From NCBI GenBank assembly GCA_964550795.1, contig CAZKBH010000018.1, positions 1 through 64,000 on the forward strand: DNA of 64,000 bases, written 5' to 3'. The position numbers were made by a program, and so were the translations under genes. This document shows positions 29,501-37,999 of the stretch, piece by piece (the first letter of the stretch is position 1; every line of letters starts with the position of its first letter). The notes below the pieces were generated by a model, which saw only the letters and a list, made by a program, of their open reading frames with translations, ran no database searches and had not been told where the DNA came from. Origin of the DNA: M3007 sp964550795 (GTDB lineage Bacteria > Bacteroidota > Bacteroidia > Chitinophagales > Saprospiraceae).

Positions 29501-31942
29501 AGTTTCCCCGTTCACCGTTTGGCTGTACACGATTGAACCTGCTGAAAAAGAAGGGTTGGTTGCCAACTCTACCCAGTGTTCGGTTGCGAAGCTGGAGCCC
29601 GCCCAAACCAACTGTGGAGAAGCGCTCACGCCGGAGGCTCCGTTCGCCGGGCTGCTCGCAGCGGCTACGTCTGGAGCACCTGGAAGCACTAAAAGTTCCA
29701 CACTTGCGGTACGGGTAATTCCGCCGGCATTACCGCTTACAGTCAAGGTGTAGGTACCCGCCATTGCCGCAGTCAAATCGGAAATGGTAATGGTGGCCAT
29801 CCCGGAAGGTGTGCTTGGGTTTGGAGAAATATCCACCGTAGCGCCAGCCGGAGCACCTGTTACAACAAGATTCACCAAATCCGAAAAGCCCAGAATTGCG
29901 GTCAGACCAGTGGTAAATGAAGCTTCTTCTCCGGCACAAATGTTCAGACTATTGGTGGAGGTAGCAAGCAGGTAGGTGGGGGTGGGTGGATTTTCAATTC
30001 GGAAATTGGCATTCGAGATGTCAAAGAAGATATTTCCGACCGATTCAACCCGAATCCGGCACGTATTGGACACGTTATTGGGCACATTGATGCTTGCCGA
30101 GCCATTGTTGGGTACGCTTGCTGCCAGTTCTACTGGGTAGGTAAAGCCACCGTCTGTAGAAAGGGTGATGCGCACATTGGCGCAGGAAACGGGTGCTGCA
30201 GTCGTATTGGCCACATCCCAGGTCACGGTTTCGGTGCTACCGACAAACCAGGTCAGGTTGGTATTGGGAGCTGTAACGAGGAACGGTCCGGCGTTACCCT
30301 CTACCGTGATTTGTACATCATCCTCGTCGGTACAGCCCGCATACCAGTCGTTGTCGCGTGCTACGACCCGGAAATTCATGCTTCTGGCTACGCCGGGTAG
30401 TTCTTCCCAGGTAGAATTGACGTTGTTTACCAGATCTGGCAAACGCGGAAAAACCCGTGTAGGGGAGGTTGTTCCTTTATAAGATCTGAACAAGGGGCCA
30501 ACCGCTGCCGTGGACACTGGCGGCGAAGGCGCATTACCGAAGTCCATTTGTTCCCAGGTATAAGTAAGGGTATCACCGTTGACATCGCTGCCCACCGCAG
30601 TGAGTGCAAAAGGGGTAGATTTGGGAATAATTCGATTTGGACCCGCATCTACGACCGGATTGTTGTTCGTCGTGACAATCCTCACTGGACAGTTATTGCC
30701 AGCGCCCGTGTAGATAAATGCGCCCATTTCCTGGATGTTGTACCCGTGGAAAATGTCTTCGCTGTTATTGGCTACATTCTGGCCGCCGCAAATACCGGCA
30801 TAAGCCATGATGGTCGTACCGCTTCCGGGTTCTACCGCTGCTGGGTTGTTTACGTTTCCGCCGCAGTTTCCGAAGGTATGGTTACCGCCAAACTGGTGTC
30901 CAATTTCGTGCGCCACATAGTCAATATCGAATGGATCGCCGACGGGGGAGCCGCCGCCAGTCACGCCATTGGCTTTGCTGGTGCCACAAACTACTCGTAG
31001 CCCTGCAATACCGCCGCCGCCGGTGCTGAACACGTGGCCAATGTCGTAATTGGCTATGCCGATTACGTTGTTGCAGGTTACCTGGTTTTGTCCGAGCATG
31101 GCCCCACCGTCGTTGTTGGTGTAGGGGTCCGTAGCGGCGTTGAGGTAAATTAGGAGGTCGTTGTTGGGAATGATTTGCATGGTAACCGCAAAATCCTTTT
31201 CATAGACCCCATTTACCCGATTCATCGTGGTGTTCATGGCTGCGAGTACGAGCGGCTTGGTACCGCCGTGAAAAGTAGCGTATTCGCCCGTACAAGCCAG
31301 CGCCAAACGATAGCGACGCAATCTTGTATCACCTTGAAATTCAGCTAATTGCGCTGGAGTAAGTGGTTTTATCTGTTCCAATTCCTGCGCGCCATCCGGA
31401 TTGGCCGTTTCGCAAGTCCAGAGCGCGTCCTCTTTGCTTCGGAGATAATCTTTCCGGTTGTAAACGACATAGACCGCATCATTTCCATGAATCATCGGGT
31501 CAATGAAAAAAGTGCCTGCCACGCTGGACTGTACCATGCCGTGAAATCCCCAAGGGGTCAGATCACATTTTAAAACGGCGGTCGGGTCGTCTATGCCTCG
31601 TCCGGTGTAGGTACGAATTTGCGGGAATTTTGCCTGAAGATCCGGGTGCATGACGGGCGTTTCTTCCAAATGGAAACGTGCCATGCCACCGTTTGGCAAG
31701 GGCAGGCTCAGTACAGGCCAATTGCCCGATTCCGCTGCTGCGGTAAAACGCTCAGGGGCAGCCGCTAAAACGGGTTTCAAGGCGGCAAGGTTGAGCTGAA
31801 CCATGCGGGATTTTTCGGGTTTTATCCGACGTTCGCCCGCCGCTGGGATGCCACTTTCTGGCATGTCTGACCAGAGAGACTGGGCATTGGAGGCACCGAC
31901 CATGATCAGTGCGCACAGTAGGGTAAGAAGATTTTTGTACAT
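26555..31942 (-). CDS. giant secreted reprolysin-like (M12B-type) metalloprotease with P domain, SprB repeats and type A T9SS domain
   Basis: 1795 residues from ATG at 31942 (MYKNLLTLLCALIMVGASNAQ, signal peptide); the ORF extends 28 codons upstream without a signal. Order: a propeptide-like region to about 210; a catalytic domain with HEIGHQFGGNH at about 345-355, the HExxHxxGxxH metzincin zinc site; an Ig/Fn3-like segment with WEELPGVARSMNFRVVARDND; a further Fn3 domain (YYWRIRSANDCGEGNY); a proprotein convertase P domain (SMTIAHTYTGDLLARLVSPQ ... GDWQLLVTDN); a CSPG/cadherin-like unit (LPEHGTLTLNGAPLAIGDSFT); eight SprB-like repeats in four alternating pairs; and a type A sorting signal (LTVSPNPSTGLFVLSLQNS). 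It probably acts on the surface or is released, with the SprB block as adhesive stalk. A TACTTTCG box at 31993-32000 may be its promoter. Confidence 0.93.
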   Translation of the reverse strand: MYKNLLTLLCALIMVGASNAQSLWSDMPESGIPAAGERRIKPEKSRMVQLNLAALKPVLAAAPERFTAAAESGNWPVLSLPLPNGGMARFHLEETPVMHPDLQAKFPQIRTYTGRGIDDPTAVLKCDLTPWGFHGMVQSSVAGTFFIDPMIHGNDAVYVVYNRKDYLRSKEDALWTCETANPDGAQELEQIKPLTPAQLAEFQGDTRLRRYRLALACTGEYATFHGGTKPLVLAAMNTTMNRVNGVYEKDFAVTMQIIPNNDLLIYLNAATDPYTNNDGGAMLGQNQVTCNNVIGIANYDIGHVFSTGGGGIAGLRVVCGTSKANGVTGGGSPVGDPFDIDYVAHEIGHQFGGNHTFGNCGGNVNNPAAVEPGSGTTIMAYAGICGGQNVANNSEDIFHGYNIQEMGAFIYTGAGNNCPVRIVTTNNNPVVDAGPNRIIPKSTPFALTAVGSDVNGDTLTYTWEQMDFGNAPSPPVSTAAVGPLFRSYKGTTSPTRVFPRLPDLVNNVNSTWEELPGVARSMNFRVVARDNDWYAGCTDEDDVQITVEGNAGPFLVTAPNTNLTWFVGSTETVTWDVANTTAAPVSCANVRITLSTDGGFTYPVELAASVPNNGSASINVPNNVSNTCRIRVESVGNIFFDISNANFRIENPPTPTYLLATSTNSLNICAGEEASFTTGLTAILGFSDLVNLVVTGAPAGATVDISPNPSTPSGMATITISDLTAAMAGTYTLTVSGNAGGITRTASVELLVLPGAPDVAAASSPANGASGVSASPQLVWAGSSFATEHWVELATNPSFSAGSIVYSQTVNGETAAVSNLLAETVYYWRIRSANDCGEGNYSPIAAFQTGLNICEQNFSSSDLPKAIDANTVNTAASVLNVATNNTINDVNVSMTIAHTYTGDLLARLVSPQGDTVLLFDQPGVPDDTYGCSGDNANLVFDGQATQTAAILEAQCNATPPSLNGIFQPIGSLGLYNGKSASGDWQLLVTDNYPEDGGAITAWGLSFCFPEATPTGNILVNNPLEVVIGQSEAIFQSHLQMEISGIPELGVFILISLPEHGTLTLNGAPLAIGDSFTQEDINNALLVYSHSGNGATSDNFLFGALDENNQAWVHDVVFQINILGSNLAASANETNGILCNGATTGQITVNASGLNGVFTYSINGGPDQSSNVFDGLAAGDYTVVVTGQFGFTASTNPITITQPSAILVSNSVTEYDLTVTASGGTGVLEYSINGMTYQASNEFLDLSNGVYTVTVRDENGCTATEEAIVAVNTLEVSVQVAQEVACNGASDGVIQVNVGGGLMPYAYSLNGGQSQASNVFNNLPAGNYTVLVTDAEGFTANTIEVVLDDPESITASAIAITNDITVTASGGTGTLTYSLNGTTFQASNQFNNLPNGVYTVTVRDANGCTVTTQVTVNVLPLVLNVTTVVEPLCFGEATGSLTVSATGGIPGYQYSLNGGNYQASATFNGLSAGTYTMTARDAENNLVSVQNIVVGSPDQFIVTVAVMGKDASISFEGGTAPYSYGTDAPNQDLQNLPNGTYNVTATDANGCSTTTTFTVNVGPLGLNFVTSNLSCNGDENGAITLNGTGGVAPYEYSLNGAAFQISNVFSDLPAGNYTVVIRDSEGEEVTIPVTLVEPPVLQLTTLLVNNNLTVSASGGNPNYLYSLNGGTPQLSGVFNNLPVGTYTVVATDANGCTVTFTDMISSTVEPSEAWGLTVSPNPSTGLFVLSLQNSPGVLRAEVFDATGRVMRSLNLEPSGSQFTTVLDLQDLPQGTYFLRLSDGKNWGGVRLSKMGN

Positions 31943-32073
31943 TAAAGCAAGGAAAGATTTGGATTTGAAAAATACGGGAATTGTTGCGGCCGCGAAAGTA
32001 GTTAACTCACCCTTCCCATGCGGCATGATTGTACAAGTTTGGCAAATGGTGGCTAAAAAGAAGCGTTGCCCTT

Positions 32074-32097
32074 AGAGACTATTTTAAAACAGTCTCT
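32074..32097 (-). terminator. hairpin overlapping the end of the aldehyde dehydrogenase gene
   Basis: AGAGACT / AGTCTCT arms around TATTTTAAAACA-type sequence, touching the TAA stop at 32097. It has no strong U tract, so it is either a weak terminator or an mRNA-stabilising 3' hairpin. Confidence 0.4.
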
Positions 32098-33542
32098 TAA
32101 ATGCCCGCCAAGCAGATATATTTTGTTTCCAAAAAGTCCTCCAGCCCATATTTGGAGCCTTCGCGGCCAATGCCACTTTCTTTTATACCGCCAAAGGGCG
32201 CAACTGTGGTCGCCACCAGACCTGTATTCACGCCAACCATTCCATATTCAAGTGCTTCAGATACGCGGAATACCCGCCCGATGTCGCGTCCGTAGAAGTA
32301 GGCGGCTAAACCGTACGGCGTGTCGTTTGCCATCTGGATCACTTCTTTTTCACTTGAAAAACGGATAATCGGTGCTACCGGGCCAAAAATTTCCTCGTGC
32401 ATAATGTCCATATTGCCCTGCACATCCGCCAGCACGGTGGCTTGGAAAAAAGTCCCCTGCAAAGCTTGTCCGCCCGTTATCACCCGTGCCCCGTTTTCAG
32501 TGGCATTGTCCACCAAACGTTGCACTTTTTCCAGGGCTTCGGCATTGATGAGCGGACCAATATTCACGCCCTGTTCCGTGCCAGGACCGATTTTTTGCTT
32601 CAAAACTGCTGCGGTGAATTTTTCCAAAAACGCGTCGTAAACGCCTTCTTGCACAAAAATTCGATTGGCGCACACGCAGGTTTGTCCCGCATTCCGGTAT
32701 TTGGCGACAATGGCTCCTTCCACGGCCGCATCCAGATCTGCATCGTCGAACACGATGAAGGGTGCATTACCGCCTAGTTCGAGCGATATTTTTTTTACGG
32801 TATCGGCACTCTGGCGCATGAGCAATTTGCCGACTTCAGTGCTTCCGGTAAAGGAAACTTTTCGAACAATGGGGCTGTCTGTCAGCACCTTACCGATGCT
32901 TGGGGCGTCCATACCGGTCACGATATTCAACACCCCGGGCGGAAAACCTGCGCGCAGGGCGAGTTCAGCCAGGGCCAAAGCCGACAACGGGGTTTCTTCG
33001 GACGGTTTGAGCACCACGGTACAGCCTGCGGCCAGTGCTGGTGCGACTTTTCGGGTAATCATCGCGTTGGGAAAATTCCAGGGCGTGATGGCGGCCACTA
33101 CACCCACGGGTTGTTTCACTACGAGCAGGCGCATACCTGGTAAATGTGGCGGAATCACATCTCCGTAGGCCCGTTTCCCTTCTTCCGCAAACCACTCGAT
33201 GAACGTGGCTCCGTAACGCACCTCGCCTTTGGCTTCGGGCACAGGTTTGCCTTGTTCGAGGGTCAAAAGCAGGCCGAGGTCGTTGGCATTTTCGAGGATG
33301 AGATCGTGCCATTTGCGCAAAATTGCGGCGCGGGCGGTGGCGGTTTTGGCCCGCCATTCGGGTAGGGCAGCTTCGGCGGCGAGGATGGCTCGCTGGGTTT
33401 CAGCGGCACCACAATCCGCTACGCGGGCAAGTTCATCGCCTGTGGCGGGGTTGGTGACGGGGAAGGTTTTGCCGGAATCGGCGGTCAGCCATTCGTTGTT
33501 GATAAAAGCTTCGCGGTGCAGCAGCGTGGAATCTTTGAGCAT
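32097..33542 (-). CDS. gabD: NAD(P)-dependent succinate-semialdehyde dehydrogenase
   Basis: 481 residues, the length of GabD-type aldehyde dehydrogenases. It oxidises succinic semialdehyde to succinate, the last step of the GABA shunt. Catalytic Cys289 is in NAGQTCVCANRIFV and general base Glu255 in LELGGNAPFIVFDDAD. The cofactor loop is TPWNFPNAMITRKVAPALAAG (key: PWNFP) and FTGSTEVGKLL. The GVNTGLVATTVAPFGGIKESG stretch near the C terminus (key: PFGGIKESG) is typical of the SSADH subgroup. No GABA transaminase gene is adjacent, so the substrate is assigned from similarity only. Confidence 0.87.
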   Translation of the reverse strand: MLKDSTLLHREAFINNEWLTADSGKTFPVTNPATGDELARVADCGAAETQRAILAAEAALPEWRAKTATARAAILRKWHDLILENANDLGLLLTLEQGKPVPEAKGEVRYGATFIEWFAEEGKRAYGDVIPPHLPGMRLLVVKQPVGVVAAITPWNFPNAMITRKVAPALAAGCTVVLKPSEETPLSALALAELALRAGFPPGVLNIVTGMDAPSIGKVLTDSPIVRKVSFTGSTEVGKLLMRQSADTVKKISLELGGNAPFIVFDDADLDAAVEGAIVAKYRNAGQTCVCANRIFVQEGVYDAFLEKFTAAVLKQKIGPGTEQGVNIGPLINAEALEKVQRLVDNATENGARVITGGQALQGTFFQATVLADVQGNMDIMHEEIFGPVAPIIRFSSEKEVIQMANDTPYGLAAYFYGRDIGRVFRVSEALEYGMVGVNTGLVATTVAPFGGIKESGIGREGSKYGLEDFLETKYICLAGI

Positions 33543-33632
33543 GTTGGATGGGTTGAGCGTGTTCAGAAAAGTGCGGCGAACCTAAATTTAAAGGTTGATA
33601 ATCAATGTGTTAATAAAAAATGCCACACTTTC

Positions 33633-34415
33633 TCAATTCATTTCAAATCTGCGCACCTGCATCGGTTCGGTATCAAAACCCGGGCGGACGAATTTTTCCC
33701 AATCCGGGAATAACGCCGCCAATTCTTTCCGAAAGCGAGAGAGGGCCACGAGAAGGTCGAGAATTTCATCTGTTTTTTCGGGCCAGATTTTGCGCAACAT
33801 TTCCCAGGCGCTTAGGCTGCGATCAATGCAAAGCAGGCAGGATTTTGCACTGCCGTTGGCGTCGCTTTGGTAAGGCGGGTCGCCCCAGATAGCGGTGTCG
33901 TGCATCTCTTGCATGCCAGAAATGGCCCGACGGGCTTTTACCCCAATAAAGGAGGCGTATTGTTGAATAACCTCAAGCGCATCCTGAATTTGACCAAGCT
34001 GATCCAGGTCTATCGGCAGGTTCATCTCGGTCAATCGTTTGACTTCCGCCTCTTGTTCCTGCAAAAACGCCTGATTGCCGTTAAAAAAGGCATTCGACAG
34101 CTTGAAATAAATCATCCCTTTTTCAAAAATTTCCATTTCAAGTTTATCCAGGTCAGAATCGAAAACAGGCACGGGCTGAATTTCAAGCTCGGCGGGATCA
34201 ATGCCAGCGTCTTCCAACATTTCGTCGAGCATCCGGAGAGATTCCTTGAAATTGTCGCTCACTGCCGCCCACATTTCGTCCTCAGTCATGGGCGTGTCGC
34301 GGTTCCAGCGTTTGAGTTCTTCCAAACCCACGGCGCATCGTTCGATGAAAACACATCGTTCGCACCAGCGGTCGCAGTAGTTATGAATGGCGGGGATAAT
34401 TTTCTCTTTTTTCAT
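33633..34415 (-). CDS. hypothetical protein with N-terminal cysteine cluster
   Basis: 260 residues from ATG at 34415 (MKKEKIIPAIHNYCDRWCERC). I recognise no named family. The N terminus has CDRWCERCVFIERC, a CxxxCxxC...C cluster that could bind zinc or an iron-sulfur cluster. The rest is acidic and helical (MLDEMLEDAGIDPAELEIQ), and a second cysteine pair, SCLLCIDRS, occurs at about 200. There is no signal peptide, so it should be cytoplasmic. The region between it and the divergent MBOAT gene (34416-34649) holds no other gene. Confidence 0.7.
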   Translation of the reverse strand: MKKEKIIPAIHNYCDRWCERCVFIERCAVGLEELKRWNRDTPMTEDEMWAAVSDNFKESLRMLDEMLEDAGIDPAELEIQPVPVFDSDLDKLEMEIFEKGMIYFKLSNAFFNGNQAFLQEQEAEVKRLTEMNLPIDLDQLGQIQDALEVIQQYASFIGVKARRAISGMQEMHDTAIWGDPPYQSDANGSAKSCLLCIDRSLSAWEMLRKIWPEKTDEILDLLVALSRFRKELAALFPDWEKFVRPGFDTEPMQVRRFEMN

Positions 34416-34649
34416 ACGCAGTAGTTTGAGGGGATAGGATGAGCAAATGTCTGATTTTAAAATGATTAGACTCCTTATGCCTTCAAAATTACGCAAAGTT
34501 TGCAATAATCGGTTCGTGATATTTAGCCGTGTTTAGGTGTAAGCGGTTACTTTTGGGGAATATTTGTCGCCTTGACGTCCTGTTTCACTGCTTCAAAGTG
34601 AGCGACGGCCAAATAAGTTCATAATACGTCCATATTCGTTCCCCAAATC

Positions 34650-36185
34650 GTGGTCTTTAACTCGATTACTTTCCTGTTGTTTATCGCCTTGTTTTTTCCC
34701 CTGTACTATGGTACAAAAGGGCGGGCACGGATTTGGGTATGCTTGCTGGCGAGTTATGTATTTTACGGCTGGTGGGATTGGCGATTTCTCTCGCTCATTG
34801 TCTTTTCGACGGTCATGGATTGGTGGTTTGGGCTGTGGCTCAGTTATCTGGACCGACCCACTGAAGTGCGCGAACGCTGGGAAAAAGGGAGTCCCGTACT
34901 CCGTTTTTTTGGTCAAATAACCGCATGGGTAGCATCCTGGGGAATGGAACGCAAGGTAGTCCTGGTGCTGAGCATGGCCATGAACCTGGGCGTTCTGGGT
35001 TTTTTCAAATATTTCGGTTTTTTCGCAGACAATCTTGCTGCGCTGATTACTTCCCTGGGAATGACCCCCTCCTGGACGACGCTGAATATTATCCTCCCGG
35101 TCGGCATTTCGTTTTACACGTTCCAGAGTATGTCGTACACCATTGACGTGTACCGCCGCGAGCTAGCGTGGGAGCCATCGTTGCTGAAATTTGCGGCTTT
35201 TATTGCGTTGTTTCCGCAACTCGTGGCCGGCCCCATTGTGCGGGCAGCCGATTTTTTGTACCAAATGAAGGAAGACAAAAAATTTGAGTGGCGGCTTTGG
35301 CACTCAGGCTTTGGGCGTGTTTTATGGGGCTTTTTCAAAAAAATCGCGATTGCGGATTCCCTCGCACCCTTTGTGGATCAATGTTTTAATGCGCCCGAAA
35401 CCTTTGGCTCCATGCACCTGCTAATTGGGGTGGTTTTTTATTCGTTTCAAATTTACTGCGATTTTTCGGGTTATTCCGACATTGCTATTGGCCTGGCGCG
35501 GATGATGGGGTTTCATTTTCCGGAAAATTTCCGAACCCCGTATTTCTCCCGAAGTTTCAGCGAATTCTGGACTCGCTGGCACGTCTCGTTGTCCTCCTGG
35601 CTGCGAGATTATCTTTACATCCCACTCGGCGGCAACCGGGGCGGTACACTGTCCACCTACCGCAACAACATGCTCACGATGCTGATCGGCGGGCTTTGGC
35701 ACGGCGCAAACTGGGCGTTTGTGTTCTGGGGATTTTTGCACGGGTTGTACTTGATTGCGCAACGTAATATTGCACCCATTTGGCGGAAAGTGGTGCGCGG
35801 ATTGCGGCTTCCGGCGTTCATCTCGGGCGGCGCAGAAATGGCGACCGTGTACGCGCTCACGCTGCTGGCCTGGGTTTATTTTCGCAGCGGCAGCATTGGA
35901 CTGGCGGGTGGGGACAGTTTCGCCACGGCCAATGCAGTGTTGGGCGGGATTTTTTCATCGGATGGGTTTTCTTTTGGGGCCGTGCTCCATAAATTCCAGG
36001 TAATCAAAGGGCTGTTGCTGATTGGTATTTTGCTCGGCGTGGAAGTTTCAAACGTTCGGTTTCAGTGGAATGTCCGACAGGTGGAGCGGCCTGTTTTGCG
36101 GCTTGTATTGTTTGCCTCAGTTTTGTGGCTGATTGCGTTTTTTGGGAGTTTTGGGGCCAATGCATTTATTTATTTCCAATTTTGA
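34650..36185 (+). CDS. MBOAT family O-acyltransferase (AlgI/DltB-like)
   Basis: 511 residues with about 11-12 hydrophobic segments. MBOAT proteins transfer acyl groups across the membrane to extracytoplasmic polysaccharides. Features: the N-terminal MVFNSITFLLFIALFFPLYY typical of AlgI-like proteins, LPVGISFYTFQSMSYTIDVYR (key: PVGISFYTFQ), QFYCDFSGYSD-like QIYCDFSGYSDIAIGLA, FWTRWHVSLSSWLRDYLYIPLGG (key: RWHxSLSxWLRDY) and catalytic His351 in GGLWHGANW. The start is GTG at 34650. The usual partner, an AlgJ/AlgX-like SGNH protein, is not next to it, so the acceptor polymer is unknown. Confidence 0.9.
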   Translation: MVFNSITFLLFIALFFPLYYGTKGRARIWVCLLASYVFYGWWDWRFLSLIVFSTVMDWWFGLWLSYLDRPTEVRERWEKGSPVLRFFGQITAWVASWGMERKVVLVLSMAMNLGVLGFFKYFGFFADNLAALITSLGMTPSWTTLNIILPVGISFYTFQSMSYTIDVYRRELAWEPSLLKFAAFIALFPQLVAGPIVRAADFLYQMKEDKKFEWRLWHSGFGRVLWGFFKKIAIADSLAPFVDQCFNAPETFGSMHLLIGVVFYSFQIYCDFSGYSDIAIGLARMMGFHFPENFRTPYFSRSFSEFWTRWHVSLSSWLRDYLYIPLGGNRGGTLSTYRNNMLTMLIGGLWHGANWAFVFWGFLHGLYLIAQRNIAPIWRKVVRGLRLPAFISGGAEMATVYALTLLAWVYFRSGSIGLAGGDSFATANAVLGGIFSSDGFSFGAVLHKFQVIKGLLLIGILLGVEVSNVRFQWNVRQVERPVLRLVLFASVLWLIAFFGSFGANAFIYFQF

Positions 36186-36278
36186 CGATTTCTCAAAGAA
36201 GCAAATTAGGAAAAGGGTGGTACCTTACTACTGGACATTTTCCAAAACCCTTACTAGTCTGGAAGTAAAACAAAAAGG

Positions 36279-37850
36279 ATGAAAAATTTTTTCAAAGAGA
36301 TTAGGCACGACCTACCCGCAAGTATCGTCGTTTTTTTCGTCGCGGTTCCCCTATGTCTGGGCATCGCATTGGCATCGGGTGCTCCTTTGTTTGCGGGGAT
36401 TATTTCGGGGATTATTGGTGGGATTATCGTTGGATTTGCCAGTGGTTCGCCTTTGGGCGTAAGTGGACCAGCGGCAGGTCTAGCAGTCATTGTATTGAAT
36501 TCCATTGCTACACTTGGCGGTTCCTGGGAGGCGTTTTTGCTTGCAGTTCTTTTGGCTGGTATCATCCAACTTGCTTTGGGATTTGCCCAGGCGGGCATAA
36601 TTGCCTACTTTTTCCCATCATCAGTGATTAAAGGCATGCTGACAGGCATCGGGGTTTTAATCATCTTGAAACAGATTCCGCACGCTTTGGGTTGGGATAA
36701 GAATAAGGAGGGTGATTTTTCATTTTTACAAAGAGACGGCGAAAACACCTTTTCTGAAATTATGAAGGCGCTGGAATTTATGACGCCGGGTGCTTTGCTG
36801 ATTGCATCCATCTCATTGGGAATACTCATACTTTGGGATAAAGTACTGACACATAAGCACAAAATTTTTGGCATGCTGAACGGTCCGCTTGTGGTGGTAG
36901 TCCTTGGTATTGTGATGAACTACTTTTATCAGACCGGCACCCTGAATTTCATTTTGGCAGCTGACCAGGTAGTGAACCTTCCTGTTCCTGAAAATCTGGC
37001 TGGGTTTTTTGCACAATTTACTACGCCCGATTTTACGGCGATTACCAATTGGGAGGTTTGGAAAATCGCTTTTGTTTTGGCCATTGTAGCAAGCCTGGAA
37101 ACCTTACTTTGTGTGGAAGCCACCGACAAACTCGACCCTTATAAACGGGTTACACCCACGAACAGAGAATTAAAAGCGCAAGGATTGGGCAATGTGGTAG
37201 CGGGTTTAATTGGTGGCCTACCGGTCACTCAGGTCATTGTGCGCAGTTCAGCTAATATTTCTTTTGGTGGCAGAACAAAAATGTCGGCCATCCTGCACGG
37301 TGTATTTTTATTGATAAGCGCTTTGACCATTGCAAGCGTTTTAAACATGATACCCTTGGCAAGTTTGGCCGCTATACTTCTAATGGTAGGCTACAAATTG
37401 GCTAAACCCAGTCTGTTCAGGCAGATGTACCAACTGGGTTGGGAGCAGTTCATACCTTTTATCGTCACGGTTATTGTTATTTTATTCACCGACTTGTTGA
37501 CTGGCATCGTTGCCGGAATGGTCATGGGCGGATTTTACGCTTTGCGCCACAGTTATCGCAATTCACACTACATGAAAGAAGGTATTACCACGGAAAATGG
37601 TATCAATACCTACCATCTTGTGTTGGCAGAGGAAGTATCGTTTTTTAATAAAGCAAGTGTAATCAGGGAATTAGAAGCGATACCCAATAACTCAAAAGTA
37701 ATTATTGACTGTACCAATTCAAAGTCTATTGATTATGATGTGGTAGAGTTGATAAAGAACTACGAGAGCAATGCAGAAACCAGAAACATTGTGGTTGAAA
37801 AAATAAATTTCACTGAACCAGAATTCATTCGGAGTGGCCGTACCTCTTAA
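36279..37850 (+). CDS. SulP family inorganic anion transporter with STAS domain
   Basis: 523 residues. The membrane domain (about 10-410) begins with the SulP signature region DLPASIVVFFVAVPLCLGIALASGAP (key: VALPLCLG-like VAVPLCLG) and GVSGPAAGLAVIV. A C-terminal STAS domain (about 430-520) contains SKVIIDCTNSKSIDYDVVELI. SulP proteins move sulfate, bicarbonate or other anions with Na+ or H+. No carbonic anhydrase gene is adjacent, so bicarbonate transport is not supported by context. The gene looks more AT-rich in third positions than its neighbours by eye, which may reflect recent acquisition. Confidence 0.9.
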   Translation: MKNFFKEIRHDLPASIVVFFVAVPLCLGIALASGAPLFAGIISGIIGGIIVGFASGSPLGVSGPAAGLAVIVLNSIATLGGSWEAFLLAVLLAGIIQLALGFAQAGIIAYFFPSSVIKGMLTGIGVLIILKQIPHALGWDKNKEGDFSFLQRDGENTFSEIMKALEFMTPGALLIASISLGILILWDKVLTHKHKIFGMLNGPLVVVVLGIVMNYFYQTGTLNFILAADQVVNLPVPENLAGFFAQFTTPDFTAITNWEVWKIAFVLAIVASLETLLCVEATDKLDPYKRVTPTNRELKAQGLGNVVAGLIGGLPVTQVIVRSSANISFGGRTKMSAILHGVFLLISALTIASVLNMIPLASLAAILLMVGYKLAKPSLFRQMYQLGWEQFIPFIVTVIVILFTDLLTGIVAGMVMGGFYALRHSYRNSHYMKEGITTENGINTYHLVLAEEVSFFNKASVIRELEAIPNNSKVIIDCTNSKSIDYDVVELIKNYESNAETRNIVVEKINFTEPEFIRSGRTS

Positions 37851-37852
37851 AT

Positions 37853-37882
37853 GTATGAAGTCAATCATACCCCTTTTGTCTC
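37853..37882 (+). terminator. weak terminator after the SulP gene
   Basis: GTATGA and TCATAC arms around AGTCAA, then CCCCTTTTGTCTCTTTT. Short stem, moderate U-rich tail, 3 bases after the stop codon. Confidence 0.4.
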
Positions 37883-37999
37883 TTTTCTCTCCGGATTCAT
37901 CGGTTATTTCCGGCCCGGTCTCAACTCTTACCGGTTTCACCCGTTTAGATTTGTCACGCAGTGTCTTCGTTGAATGAAGCCTGTGAGGTTCCCTAAAAT

